From Sanchytrium tribonematis (Eukaryota; Sanchytriomycota; Sanchytriomycetes; Sanchytriales; Sanchytriaceae), in the NCBI GenBank assembly GCA_018985235.1, contig JADGIG010000013.1:1-51535 (forward strand): DNA of 51,535 nt, written 5' to 3'. Below the pieces are notes generated by a model, which was given only the letters and a program-made list of their open reading frames with translations, searched no databases and was not told where the DNA came from. Numbering within the stretch: the first letter of the stretch is position 1; every line of letters begins with the position of its first letter. Positions 11,101-21,100 of the stretch are shown here, one piece after another. Position numbers and translations under genes: made by a program.

Positions 11101-11351
11101 TCTTTATCTGCTAGCCCAATAATTGCAAAATTTCCAGTTTGAGGGACGTACTCGGATATTTTTAGGTCTCGATCCTGAAATAAAGGTATAAAATTTACAA
11201 ATATCTTCTTATTAATGTCTATTGTGTTTGAGATATCCTGGATGGGTATACAAGAATAAGATTTGAATAAGTCAAAATAGCGATCAAAGGACTCATCATC
11301 AATTCCCAAGGAAACTATCACAATATTAATTGACTGAATATGGCAAAACAT
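8129..11351 (-). CDS. TRS120: TRAPP II subunit TRS120 / TRAPPC9, two exons
   Basis: Large subunit specific to the TRAPP II complex, which activates Rab11/Ypt31-type GTPases at the late Golgi; 1067 aa after splicing. Family features are the N-terminal segment after MFCHIQSINIVIVSLG, GRTFKLIGDYLMLKGEYQDS, the WYGGALW motif, and a C-terminal series of Ig-like/ASPM-type beta domains with VVTAEIALCNPFMHPL and SVPFLKLPFGAL. A 19-nt intron at 9036-9054 lies in the beta region; splicing reads LGKPFCSSIILTIEYGYL. The 3' end overlaps the convergent 49-aa ORF by 37 bp. TRS20 lies about 14 kb to the right, so two TRAPP subunits occur in the window. Confidence 0.9.
9036..9054 (-). other. 19-nt spliceosomal intron in TRS120
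   Basis: GTAATTAAATTTAACTTAG on the minus strand, phase 2. Retention gives an immediate stop (TGG TAA). Splicing joins KPF-C-SSIILTIEYGYL. The branch-like element is TTAAC, with A at -6. Confidence 0.9.
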
Positions 11352-11414
11352 TTGCGAATTGTAAGTTTCAAAAAAATTATTTTGTTCCGCGCTTGGTATG
11401 AAGTTTATTTCAAA

Positions 11415-11948
11415 TTAGCTTTCTATACAGCCACACTGCCACCTTTCAAAAATAGTAGAACAGTCAAACATGGGCTTTTTTAGTCTAACGTTCACTTTAT
11501 TATGCTGGCGGCAGAACCAATATACAAAATCTTCTCGAGATTTGACAATGGGAGGGTCTTCCTTCAAAAGCAGTTGAAAGTGACCCGCACAATTCCCACA
11601 CGGATATAACTGTGAAAATAGATGAATAAATTGCAAAACAGCCTTTTGCTGGTCCTTAGTAGGATCAACTGGAAATCGACCAGCAAGAGTGTGTAAGAAA
11701 TGCCAAGTGCTATGACCCAGCTCGGCCCTTTGAGTTTGGTTTCCAAGATATGGCATCATTACATCCGAATTATCTGATTCAATTGGTGGATTAATATATC
11801 TTTCCATATCATAGATTGAGTCTAACTGAACGCTAGTATTTTGTTCGCTTGAACTAAACGCAGTCCCTTTCACAGCATTGTTATCGCCTTTCAATACCCA
11901 CAATAATATTATGATTCCTAACAATCCCAATCCGGCAAATTTCTTCAT
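11415..11948 (-). CDS. ERV2: Erv2-type FAD-linked sulfhydryl oxidase (secretory pathway)
   Basis: 177-aa Erv/ALR-family thiol oxidase. Residues 1-20 (MKKFAGLGLLGIIILLWVLK) form an uncleaved signal anchor or signal peptide, placing it in the ER. The fold begins with LGHSTWHFLHTLAGRFP. The active-site pair is C117-x-x-C120 in YPCGNC; structural cysteines are at 146 and 163. A C-terminal CGC (C172, C174) matches the shuttle disulfide described for Erv2 rather than mitochondrial Erv1, which has an N-terminal CxxC shuttle. The start is the ATG at 11948; the upstream in-frame extension runs into the divergent gene starting at 11986, 37 bp away. Likely role: making disulfides for secreted proteins. 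Confidence 0.9.
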   Translation of the reverse strand: MKKFAGLGLLGIIILLWVLKGDNNAVKGTAFSSSEQNTSVQLDSIYDMERYINPPIESDNSDVMMPYLGNQTQRAELGHSTWHFLHTLAGRFPVDPTKDQQKAVLQFIHLFSQLYPCGNCAGHFQLLLKEDPPIVKSREDFVYWFCRQHNKVNVRLKKPMFDCSTIFERWQCGCIES

Positions 11949-11985
11949 TCTGCTAAAATATACCCAAAACAAGGAGAATCTATAA

Positions 11986-13765
11986 ATGACGAACAAAGAC
12001 GATCGCGAGACCCTCCAATTTATACAAGATCTCAAAATTCAAGTGCAAGATCTTTCTAAAAACAACTCCTGGCTAAGAAATCGCCTCAATTATTATAGAA
12101 AACAAAACGAAAACTTAACTAAGAATTCTGGTTATCAACATATACAGCCTAAAGTAGATTCAAATTTGAAAAGGAAAAAAGAATACGTATCTCTAATACA
12201 ATCAATGCATCCCAATGCCGTAGATATTCCAGTAGACAACAATGCTATTTCGCAAACTGACCTTCCTCTTGAAAATCCCATCAAAGAAAGCGCAGAGGTT
12301 TCAGCGGCTATGGTTTTGAAAGAAACTTTAAGCAATCAATTACATATTATCGAGGATTATGGTCATCAACTTGCTATTCTGCAATCTGAAAATGCCGTTT
12401 TAAAAGAAAGGCAGAAACAGGACGAGGAACTTATTGGGAAGTTGAAAGAAAAGGTAAAAGAGAGAAAGAATAACAAAAAAAGTAGTCAAAATATTGAAGC
12501 TTTCCAAAACAAAGATTTTAACGAGTTGGCAGAAAAAGATAAATGCATCGCAGACTTACGATCACAAATTCTGGAATTGGAAAAACAAAACAAAATTACT
12601 AAATCACAATCGAAAGAGATAGTTTCAAGTCTTAACGAGAAGTCTGGTGAAGTGGAGCTGCATAAAAATGAAGCCGAAGAATACTTAAAATTATTATCTG
12701 TACAAAAGCCATTTATGTCGCTTGTGCGAAAACACCAAGTTGAAAATGTTGAACAATTGAGCGACATTCTGAATCTTTTCTCATATTTAAGATCTAAGAA
12801 TCTTGATAAATTGGTATTTGAAAATCCCAAAAAATATATTGTTGAGCAAAATAAGGAAGAAATGGACACTATTCGCGAGTCTCTTATAGAAGAAAAATCT
12901 TATTCCGAAAAACTTCAGCTCGAATTAGAGGGATTAAACGCTCGCTATGAGGTCTTATCTAGAAAGTTAGTTTCCTCTGAACGAGAAATAGATCTTGGTC
13001 CTCATGGAAATAAAGTTTCAAATAATTTGATTATCAAGCTGGATAAGTTAATTGGGCTAGATTTAAGCGAAGTGGTACTTGCAATTTGTATACCCCAAGT
13101 TGAGCCGATATTAATAGATAAGCAAAGCACCTATGAAATCCCGATTTCTAATTTAAGGCAATTTTTTATCCAAGCTTTTGTAAAACCAATTGAGCTGCAC
13201 CTTTATAAAAGACGAAGCAACAAGTTAGAAAATACTTTGATTACGTAAATATCGTTAATTTAGCCCAATATTTATTGAAAAATGGATCTCGGAATGTTTA
13301 TCTACGGCTGATTATTTTGAAATAAAAGTCGTAGAGGATTGCTATTCCGTGGAATTAGCATTTAAGCTTGAGAATAATGCAGATTATCTAATAAGAACTC
13401 TATTGGCCGATTTAGCGTCCATCAAACCTCAAAGTGACAAGTTGTATCAAATAGAGGTGATTCCTGTCTATAATTGTGAAGAAATTAAGTTGATATTCGC
13501 AAATTCATTTGAAGTAACACTTGACAGATCGATCGACAGTGCTTCTCACAGCGTTACAATTCCAGGAAGTATTTTTACACTAATCAGTAGAGAAATTTTT
13601 GAAATTCATTGTAAAGCTGATTTACTGACTACAAATGTAACATTGTCAAATATCATTCATGAAGATTTGATTTTGAAGAGCTATAAAATACGATGTAGTC
13701 CTATAACCAAGATCTTGGTAGAGTCAAGGGAAAATATGGATTCTTCACAAAATCTCATTCAGTAA
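11986..13765 (+). CDS. Coiled-coil protein of unknown function, two exons
   Basis: 586 aa after removal of a 19-nt intron. I do not recognise the family. Residues 1-330 are mainly heptad-rich coiled coil with Lys/Glu/Gln bias (for example 130-230 and 285-330), including LQFIQDLKIQVQDLSKNNSW. After residue about 345 the composition changes to a globular beta-rich region (TPIFIEKWISECLSTADYFE, then IEVIPVYNCEEIKLIF). The intron at 13245-13263 sits at that transition. Without it the first ORF stops at TAA, yet a 33-codon stop-free stretch links the intron to the next ORF, so one gene is well supported. The 3' end overlaps the convergent 82-aa gene by 11 bp. A Golgin-like or centrosomal scaffold is possible but unproven. 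Confidence 0.75.
13245..13263 (+). other. 19-nt spliceosomal intron in coiled-coil gene
   Basis: GTAAATATCGTTAATTTAG, phase 2. Retention gives ACG TAA. Splicing gives NTLIT-PIFIEKWISECL and opens the frame to 13765. The branch-like element is TTAAT, with A at -6. Confidence 0.85.
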
Positions 13766-14003
13766 ATTTTTTAGCCTCTATTATTTGATCCTTTTCGATG
13801 GTATAACAATCATTATCATCTTCTTCAAAAATTTTCAACAAATCGTTGCTCGAGTCAACTTTATAAAGAACGAAGTCCTCAAAAATACTTGTTGGCTTCT
13901 TTGGTAAATTGACAATCTTACGCAATTCTTCCTCAACTGGATATTGGCATTTCTTCACAGAAAATAAATATGTGCTGGAGAAGATAACAGATGCAAAAAT
14001 CAT
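13755..14003 (-). CDS. Small protein (82 aa) with N-terminal membrane segment, function unknown
   Basis: Residues 1-16 (MIFASVIFSSTYLFSV) are hydrophobic and could be a signal anchor. The remainder is acidic and charged (IFEEDDNDCYTIEKDQIIEA) with a PxxP-like LPKKPTS. It is not recognised. Support comes from the clean ATG, a 72-bp divergent promoter shared with RTF2, and a TGATTGG-type box on its coding strand 43 bp upstream. Its last 11 bp overlap the end of the convergent coiled-coil gene. It could be a mitochondrial inner-membrane assembly factor, since such proteins are often this size, but nothing in the sequence proves it. Confidence 0.5.
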   Translation of the reverse strand: MIFASVIFSSTYLFSVKKCQYPVEEELRKIVNLPKKPTSIFEDFVLYKVDSSNDLLKIFEEDDNDCYTIEKDQIIEAKKFTE

Positions 14004-14045
14004 TTGAAAAAGTGGGAGCTGTAAAGATTTTTAAATGGCTGTTGC

Positions 14046-14052
14046 CCAATCA
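14046..14052 (-). promoter_or_regulatory. CCAAT-type box (TGATTGG orientation) between the 82-aa gene and RTF2
   Basis: Plus-strand CCAATCA, so TGATTGG on the minus strand, 43 bp upstream of the 82-aa ATG and 24 bp upstream of the RTF2 ATG. The orientation and distance relative to the minus-strand gene match three other sites in the window. A HAP/NF-Y-type factor is the obvious candidate reader. Confidence 0.45.
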
Positions 14053-14075
14053 ACGAGTTTCTCCTTGAAAATCAA

Positions 14076-14579
14076 ATGGGCAATGATGGTGGGTCTATAC
14101 AAAAAAGGCGAGAAGTGGTCAAGGTAAAAGCTATAGAAAGATCCAAGAAAGACTCTGACAACTTAGAAGATTACTTAATCTGTGCAATATCAAGTCAAAA
14201 TTTACATGCCCCTATAATGAGCTGCAAATTGGGTAAATTATACAACAAAAATGCATTGATCCAATACATGATTGATAGAAAAGAGGGAACAAAAGATATT
14301 CAAGACGTGGCGAAACACATTAAAAGTTTAAAGCAAGTGAAATTGCTTCACTTGGATGACCCTTCTAATTTTGTTTGCCCACTAACGAATAAGAAATTCG
14401 GAAGAGGCGTATTTGTTTATCTTAATTGCGGTTGTGTGTTCTCAAAGCAGGAATTCAAAATTTGTCCCACTTGCAATATACCTGTAACTAAAATTACAAC
14501 GATCAATCCGCTAAATTTAGAAATTCAGCTTGAGTCAGCTAAGATTATTAAGAAAGCAATGAGACGCTCTGGAAAATGA
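14076..14579 (+). CDS. RTF2: RTF2-family replication termination factor
   Basis: 167-aa nuclear protein of the Rtf2 family, which acts at replication-fork barriers and is tied to ubiquitin/SUMO and splicing functions. The diagnostic N-terminus MGNDGGSIQKRREVVK is present. A first RING-like half (ICAISSQNL to GKLYNKNALIQYM) and a second (VCPLTNKKFG, VYLNCGCVFSKQEFK, CPTCNIPV) follow in the usual order. It is shorter than animal or S. pombe members, ending soon after the second half, so the disordered tail is mostly gone. The start is the first ATG, 72 bp from the divergent 82-aa gene. Confidence 0.93.
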   Translation: MGNDGGSIQKRREVVKVKAIERSKKDSDNLEDYLICAISSQNLHAPIMSCKLGKLYNKNALIQYMIDRKEGTKDIQDVAKHIKSLKQVKLLHLDDPSNFVCPLTNKKFGRGVFVYLNCGCVFSKQEFKICPTCNIPVTKITTINPLNLEIQLESAKIIKKAMRRSGK

Positions 14580-14588
14580 ATGAACAAT

Positions 14589-14945
14589 TTACTCTGGAAT
14601 AGACTCTAGATATACTAGCAATTCTTTCTTTCTATCTCGATGCCAGAGAATTGTCAACCCTCTGATTAGTTTCATAATGTCTATTTTCCTCGATATCTGG
14701 GCAAGTAGCCGAGCCGTTTGTTTAACTGTATATTGTCTGGTGCAGAACCTAATAACTGCTATTTGTCTTGTTGAGTCGTAATCACAAATCATTGAGTCCA
14801 AGTATCTGGCTACACTGGTTAAATGTTTAGGATTTTGCACCCACGAACCAAAACCTGATTTATATTTTTTATCCATTTTATATAGCGTGTACTGTATTTC
14901 TTCCTCGATCAGGTGGAGTTTTGTAAGCAAATCTGCAGCAGACAT
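14589..14945 (-). CDS. Small helical protein (118 aa), function unknown
   Basis: Starts at the ATG at 14945 (MSAADLLTKLHLIEEEIQ). The sequence is evenly amphipathic and Arg/Lys-rich, with likely helices at about 3-26, 41-60, 62-90 and 95-114 (VKQTARLLAQISRKIDIMKL). There is no signal peptide or membrane segment. The family is not recognised. It ends 10 bp from the RTF2 stop in a tail-to-tail arrangement. The 158 bp upstream to the next gene hold no further coding signal that I can see. Stop-free length and coding-like composition make it likely real. Confidence 0.55.
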   Translation of the reverse strand: MSAADLLTKLHLIEEEIQYTLYKMDKKYKSGFGSWVQNPKHLTSVARYLDSMICDYDSTRQIAVIRFCTRQYTVKQTARLLAQISRKIDIMKLIRGLTILWHRDRKKELLVYLESIPE

Positions 14946-15103
14946 TGCCAAATTTTAAATAAAATGTTTGAGCTCGAGACGTTCCAACGACGATCTGATC
15001 ACTCAATTCTTTTTCGCACTTTGACTTAAAAAATTATTGCAAAGAACATTAGGCTACATTTTTGAAAATAAATCTATAATATTCTAACTTTCCATTATTA
15101 CGA

Positions 15104-16167
15104 ATGGCTAGCCTTATTGGAAAATTTAAAATTTTGAAACCAATGTTGAGAAAAAGAAGCAGAGCCGCTCATACTTTTGATGACTCAAAATTCAAAAAGT
15201 TCGACGCTTTCTCAAAGCCTGCTGAAGAGGTCAAAAGAAGCACTCAGACCACAAGGTCAGTGTCCTGGATGGTTAGTAGTTTTCTAATTTTGGTTGTTTT
15301 TGCAGAAATATATCACTACTTGAATCCTATTCAAATACAAGACTTCACAGTCGACACAGATATTAGCACTCGAAATGATCTCAAGATAAATTTGGATATA
15401 TTCCTAGCAATGCCTTGTGACGATCTATCAATTGACATTTTAGATGAAAGTGACACCCTTTACAGAGCCAATGGGGCATTCCACAAGAAGTCAGCAGAAT
15501 CTTTAATCGATTATGATCAGAGGTCTGAAAAACAAGAATATAAGCCAGGACAGGCTATCAAGCAAGCTTATAAGCAGCAAAAAAGAAGTGTCCAAGGTGA
15601 AAAAGTTAGTGGTTGTCAAGTATACGGCACTATCGAACTACCCAAATTGCACGGAAATTTGCACGTAACTCCTTCTGGGCATCTACATTCAGGTAAGCAT
15701 GCGAATCATGACACTATGAATCTTACACATAAAATAACTAATTTAAATTTTGGAGAAAATTATCCAGGACTTGTGAATCCACTTAATGATGTCAAAAAAG
15801 TTGCTACAGGACATTTTTGGAATTACAGATATTATATACACATTGTTCCGACCACATATATAAGTAATTTATTTTTAATTAAGATTCTTGGGGCACTCAG
15901 TTGAGAACGTTCCAATATTCAGTTTCTGAGTATGAACTTGAGATTTCGGATGAAAATCGTCGCGCACCTGGTATATTTTTCAAGTACAACATCGCTGAAT
16001 TTCACAATACAATCCGAGATCATTCAAAAGGGTTTGGTGGATTTATGCTCCGTCTTTGCGCAATCATTGGTGGTGTGTTTTCATCCACAAAAATGGTGAT
16101 GGCTGTGGCAAGTATGATAACAACGGTCAAGTCTTCACATTCAGGCTCTTCTGGAAAACTGGACTAA
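15104..16167 (+). CDS. ERV41: ERV41 / ERGIC2-type COPII vesicle cargo receptor, two exons
   Basis: 347-aa membrane protein cycling between ER and Golgi, partner of Erv46 in returning ER residents. The N-terminus has the family motif [10 protein letters not shown] followed by a transmembrane helix ([19 protein letters not shown]). The lumenal part has [19 protein letters not shown]. The end has [14 protein letters not shown] and a second helix region, [13 protein letters not shown] 20-nt intron at 15864-15883 (phase 1) splits the lumenal domain; splicing reads [21 protein letters not shown]. Between GGVF and VASMI the usual tight spacing is widened by about eight residues (SSTKMVMA), a local oddity. 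ERGIC2 versus Erv46/ERGIC3 is judged from overall length and N-terminus. Confidence 0.88.
15864..15883 (+). other. 20-nt spliceosomal intron in ERV41
   Basis: GTAATTTATTTTTAATTAAG, phase 1. It is the only unambiguous intron here ending AAG rather than TAG. Length 20 is required for frame and yields [18 protein letters not shown]. The branch-like element is TTAAT, with A at -6. Confidence 0.9.
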
Positions 16168-16208
16168 TAAATTATCTTGTATTTGTAAAGGAGATTTTGA
16201 CACAACCA

Positions 16209-17766
16209 ATGGAAGACGCACCTGATAGTGATTTGAAGAAAAAAATCTTGCAACAATACGAAGATCAAAGCGAAGAGGAAATCGAAGAGGATGAGGTAGA
16301 TGAGCAAGTTAAAAAAGTAAAATTTAATTTGCCGGATAAGGAGCACAATGTTAATAATATTGCTTCTGCAATTCATTCAGCTTCTAAAGGTCTGTCTGAT
16401 CAAACAGAAATATCACAATTAGATAATTCAAAAATATTCACCGATACTCCTGAGGTGATTTCGAGGCAAGCAACCGTCAATATTGGTACTATTGGGCATG
16501 TGGCCCACGGTAAAAGTACTGTAGTGAAAGCAATATCTGGAGTGAAAACTGTTCGATTTAAAAATGAGATGGAGAGAAATATTACCATCAAACTAGGATA
16601 CGCAAATGCCAAGATATATAGATGTCCTAATTGCCCTGAACCAGATTGTTATCAGAGCTATAGCTCTTCTACTGAAGATCAACCTCCATGTAAACATTGT
16701 GATGAACTTTTAAAGCTTGAAAAGCACATAAGTTTTGTTGACTGTCCGGGTCACGATATCTTAATGGCAACAATGTAAAAAATTTTAATTTAGGTTGAAT
16801 GGAGCGGCAGTCATGGACGCAGCATTTCTTTTAATTGCCGCTAATGAAAAATGTCCCCAGCCTCAAACTTCAGAGCATTTGGCGGCTGTCGAAATAATGA
16901 AATTACAAAATATTATTATATTACAAAACAAAGTGGATCTTGTCAAAGAAGAAGATGTCAAATCACAATATAACGACATTAAGGAATTTGTCAAAGGTAC
17001 TTGTGCAAATGGCTCACCAGTTATCCCAATTTCTGCTCAATTGAAATATAATGTAGATGCAGTTAATGAATGCATTCTGAAGTATGTTCCGATGCCTAAA
17101 AGAGATTTGGTGTCGCCTGCTAAAATGATTGTCATCCGAAGTTTCGACGTAAACAAACCTGGAACCGATGTAGAAAATGTTGTTGGTGGAATTGCTGGAG
17201 GAAGCATACTGTGCGGCATACTTAGAATTGGAGACGAGATTGAAGTCTTACCAGGACGTCAATGGAAAGATGAACAAGGAAATACACAATGTACGCCTAT
17301 CAAATCCAAAATTGTCAGTCTTTTTGCTGAAAGCAATTCTTTGCAATTGGCAGTTCCTGGAGGTTTGATTGGAGTGGGTACAAAAATAGACCCTTCGCTG
17401 TGTAGAGCAGATAGGCTTATCGGAAATGTTCTGGGCCACGTTGGTCATCTTCCAAAAGTTTATTTAGAGATTGAAATACAATTCTTTCTGCTAAGGCGTT
17501 TATTAGGAGTACAAAATGTGGACGGAAACCAAACCAAAGTACAGAAACTAGTAAAAAAAGAACTTTTAATGGTAAATATTGGATCTACCAGCACTGGGGG
17601 CAAAGTAACAAGTATTAAAGACGATATGGCAAAAATGGCTTTGACTCAACCTGTTTGCGCAGAAATCGGTGAACGCATAGCTCTCAGCAGAAAAATAGAC
17701 AAACATTGGAGATTAATTGGTTGGGCTACCATACTTAATGGTCAAATACTTGAACCGAAGCAATAA
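16209..17766 (+). CDS. GCD11: Translation initiation factor eIF2 gamma, two exons
   Basis: GTPase subunit of eIF2 that carries initiator tRNA to the 40S ribosome, 512 aa after splicing. An acidic N-terminal extension of about 85 residues precedes the G domain ([15 protein letters not shown]1; FVDCPGHD, G3; QNKVDLV, G4). The characteristic zinc knuckle is present (CPNCPEPDC, then CKHC). A 19-nt intron at 16775-16793 lies right after the G3 motif; splicing yields [18 protein letters not shown]. Domain II and III signatures include [10 protein letters not shown] and the C-terminal LIGWATI. The start is the ATG at 16209, 42 bp after the ERV41 stop. eIF2 beta also occurs in this window, about 7 kb away. 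Confidence 0.97.
16775..16793 (+). other. 19-nt spliceosomal intron in eIF2 gamma
   Basis: GTAAAAAATTTTAATTTAG, phase 2. Retention stops at once (ATG TAA). Splicing restores the invariant [14 protein letters not shown] segment. The branch-like element is TTAAT, with A at -6. Confidence 0.97.
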
Positions 17767-17796
17767 ATATTTTGATCAAGGAGTTTTTTTTATAAA

Positions 17797-18153
17797 ATGA
17801 ATTACAAAACATATTCTCATATTTCTATCAAAAAAATTCACTCTTTAAAGTATGATATTATTGGCAAATGCTTTAGCGATAACTTGACGGAATTTAAATC
17901 ATTAAGAATATTTGCTTTTGTAGTGAGTTGCGTCGAAAAGAAAAAATATTTCATGCTTGAATTAGAAGATGGCACAGGCATTCTATCTGGAATGTTGTGG
18001 ATAGATAGGGTTGACACAATCCCACTTCAATTCAATAGCTACATGTTTACAGGAAATCTTGAATATTATGATAAAAGGCAGTTGCAAATTACAGACATCA
18101 TTAAAATAAAAACTGACCAAGTTTGGGAACAAACATATAGACTACTACAGTAG
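17797..18153 (+). CDS. OB-fold protein, STN1-like (CST telomere complex)
   Basis: 118 aa, essentially a single OB fold. N-terminal ISIKKI resembles the LFIKDI-type helix before the STN1 OB. Then come GKCFSDNLTEFKSLRIFAFV, the strand pair YFMLELEDGTGILSGMLW (DDSTG-type turn followed by a Trp, typical for STN1/RPA32), GNLEYYDKRQLQITDIIKIK, and a closing DQVWEQTYRLLQ that matches the end of the STN1 OB (a D-x-V/P-W motif). It lacks the C-terminal winged helices of STN1, so it resembles short fungal and S. pombe-style forms or an RPA2 fragment. It starts 30 bp after the eIF2 gamma stop. Confidence 0.6.
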   Translation: MNYKTYSHISIKKIHSLKYDIIGKCFSDNLTEFKSLRIFAFVVSCVEKKKYFMLELEDGTGILSGMLWIDRVDTIPLQFNSYMFTGNLEYYDKRQLQITDIIKIKTDQVWEQTYRLLQ

Positions 18154-18194
18154 TTTATTATTAAAGATTTCGCTTGTCTTTGACTGGCCAAATG

Positions 18195-21100
18195 TTAATG
18201 AGAATCGTATAGCAACTCCCTGGTTTTTTTGCTTAAAAATGGAAATAAATTTCTTTCACCAACCAAACTTGCCAAAAAATTGCAGCCACCCAACAAAAGC
18301 AATAACAGCTTGAATAGAAACGGAGTGTATTCAAGTTCCATAAATGTTGTAATTGATGGAATTATTCCCATTGCCAAAATAGTTGTGCATATGACTAAAA
18401 TCAAAAATGTTATAATAAAATGCGTATTTCTGCTCAAAGGAGCTCTGTATGGTGGTCCGATTGAATACACATATGCCAAAATAATATACTGGAAAGAGCT
18501 AACTATGAATAAAACAGTGTTTTCATAGCACTTGAATCTTTCGCTTTCGACATCTGTATCAGGAGGAGTGTAGAATTTTTGGTGCTGCACCAGCACGAAG
18601 ACAATAATTAAAAAGCAAAGTTGCACCAAAATCTGTCCGAATAAAGATGAGAGGACTTTGCCACTTAACAAATTTGCAGTCGGTTTTTTTGGATGTAAAT
18701 GTTTATATGGCCCAGAGTGCGCCATCGTTATTGCAAGTGGTAATATGAGGATCAAGTCAACGTATAGAAATTGGTAGTCGCCCAGATTACTGCCAACATG
18801 ATATAGCATTGTAACAGATAAAAATTGAATTAAGGAGTACATGGCCATATATTTAAAGCAACTAAAGCTAGTGACTAAGGCTGCCCGACCTTCTCTCATT
18901 AAGCTGATAACACAGTCTATTTCAAAATTTTTTGAAGTAAAAGGAGCCGCAATACTTGCCTCAGCCTCAGACAAACTTAATCCTACGTCGCTTGCTTTCA
19001 AGGCACCACAATCATTTGCTCCATCTCCAACAAAGCCAACCGTATTATCAAACTTTTGAAGCCTTTCTACTAAATCTTGCTTTTGATCAGGACTCATCCG
19101 TGCAAAAATTTTACATTTTGATAGAAACATTTCATGTAAATGCACTGGCTGATTTTCTAATATATGCTCAAAACAATCACCATCCATGGCAAAACAGTAT
19201 TGAACGTCTTTTAGCAATTGCCTAGTTTTAAGTAAATGAAGTTGTTGAAGCTTCAAATTCCTCATAAACTGAGCAGAAAAATGAAATGTATTAGATCCAA
19301 GAATGTGAGATAAATCTTCGGTGGCTTCAATTTCTATTTCGTAGTCAGAATTGAGCTTTATAATAGGAACATCTAATGAACGCCATTGATACTCTCCATT
19401 TAATAAGAATGGAACAAATAATAAAAAGTTCGACCCAGACCCAAGACCTTCAATCTTTTCTTCCAAAATTCCCAAGGAATTTAATAAATTACTTGGAGAT
19501 GGAGAGGGATTGACTGTTGGATAGCTTGTGTCACTTGATGAAGAAGACATGAAACTCTGTTGTCTTGTTTTCATCGATTGTCTCTTTAAATTTAAGCCAA
19601 AAGAGCCTGATGGGAGTATTTCATCGTTCATATTTACATAGCCCTCTTCTTGTGGAAAAAGGTTATCATACACAAGAACATCTTTGATCGCAACGCTTTC
19701 CCTTCTAATCTTGCTTACCACTTCAGGACTAGGTGGAAGTAAGCCACACTCTCTTCCCACGCTTATCGCTGTTAGTATATTGTCGCCAGTACACATGCCC
19801 ATATGTATTCTTGCTGCATTCAAGGTTTCAATCGCCCTTGTAGTACCTTTTTTGAGTCTATTTTCGAAAATTAAAAATCCTGTGAAAACTAAATTTGTCT
19901 CGAGTTCCTGCCTCGTCAAATTAAAATCGCTACCCAAAACTTTTCGAATACCGCATGCTATTACTCTAAAACCATTATGGCTGCATTCGCTTAACAATTC
20001 GTTGAAGTCTGAAGGAACTATGTGAAAATTTAATACGACTATTGGAAATACTAATTTGCTTAATAACTTCTGGAGCTCCTTTTGTGCAAATATAAAAACT
20101 TTCGCCAATTTTTACAATGACGCTCATTCGTCTCAATGAAGCGTCAAAGTCGAAAACTTGATGTATTACTATTTCCTTACTATCTAACAATACGCAATCA
20201 TTTTCCAATTTAGCGCCTGTAAAGTTATACATTTCGACTTCCAGAGGGTCTCCTAACAAATGAGATTGAACGGATTTCAACGAATGACAGGAGGCCATAC
20301 ACAATAGCAAAGGATTTATACGTTCCTCTTGTAAACTTTTCAAAGTGGAAAGCCAGCCGTCGAGATATATTGTAGTCAACTGGTGGTTTAGAAGCTCGCT
20401 CTTTTCCTCTGCGACAATTGTATCAAATCGCGTTTGAATTACTCCATTTTTCTCTTTTGTAATACTTTCTTGTGCGCCTAGAAGCTTAAGACCTTCAACC
20501 GTCAACGTACCAGTTTTATCAAACAATACAATATTTAGCTGTCCGGCGACATTGATTCGATTAGGCGAAATGCAAAAAATGTTTTTTTTTCTAAGACGCG
20601 CTAGAGCAAATGAGATACCGATGGACATTGTAGCTGGTAAAGCTGGAGGAACTGTGATAGTGACTAAGTCAAGGCCTCGTAAAAATATTACGAACCATGT
20701 TTCTCCTCGACGAATAAAACTAATTGTAGTATAAATGAAGCCCAAAAAAGCCACGCATGCCATAATGCCGATAAATTTAAAAGAATCCTCGTAAAATTTG
20801 AACTTGTGAGGTTTTGGATGCAACATGGATCGTACAAGAATGCCTTTGGTAGTCTGAAAGCCAGTTCTAATGGCCATAGCCAATGGTTCTGAATATTTCT
20901 CTCCCGTTTTCAATCCTTGTCCTTGAATAATCTTTGTGCCGGAGAATAAACAGTGCTTCAAATATTTAGTCTCTATTGTACCTTTGTCGATTTTAATACT
21001 CGTCAAGAAGTTACGAAGTGCGGCGACGTTGTTTGTTTTGCCCAAAATACCAACTTTAGATACAGGTATGCTTTCACCGGTTAGTGCTGACTCGTTGATA

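Noticed and set aside
12486..12869. Minus-strand 127-aa ORF in the coiled-coil gene
   Set aside because: Ser/Phe/Cys-rich antisense of a Lys/Glu-rich coiled coil; no independent support.
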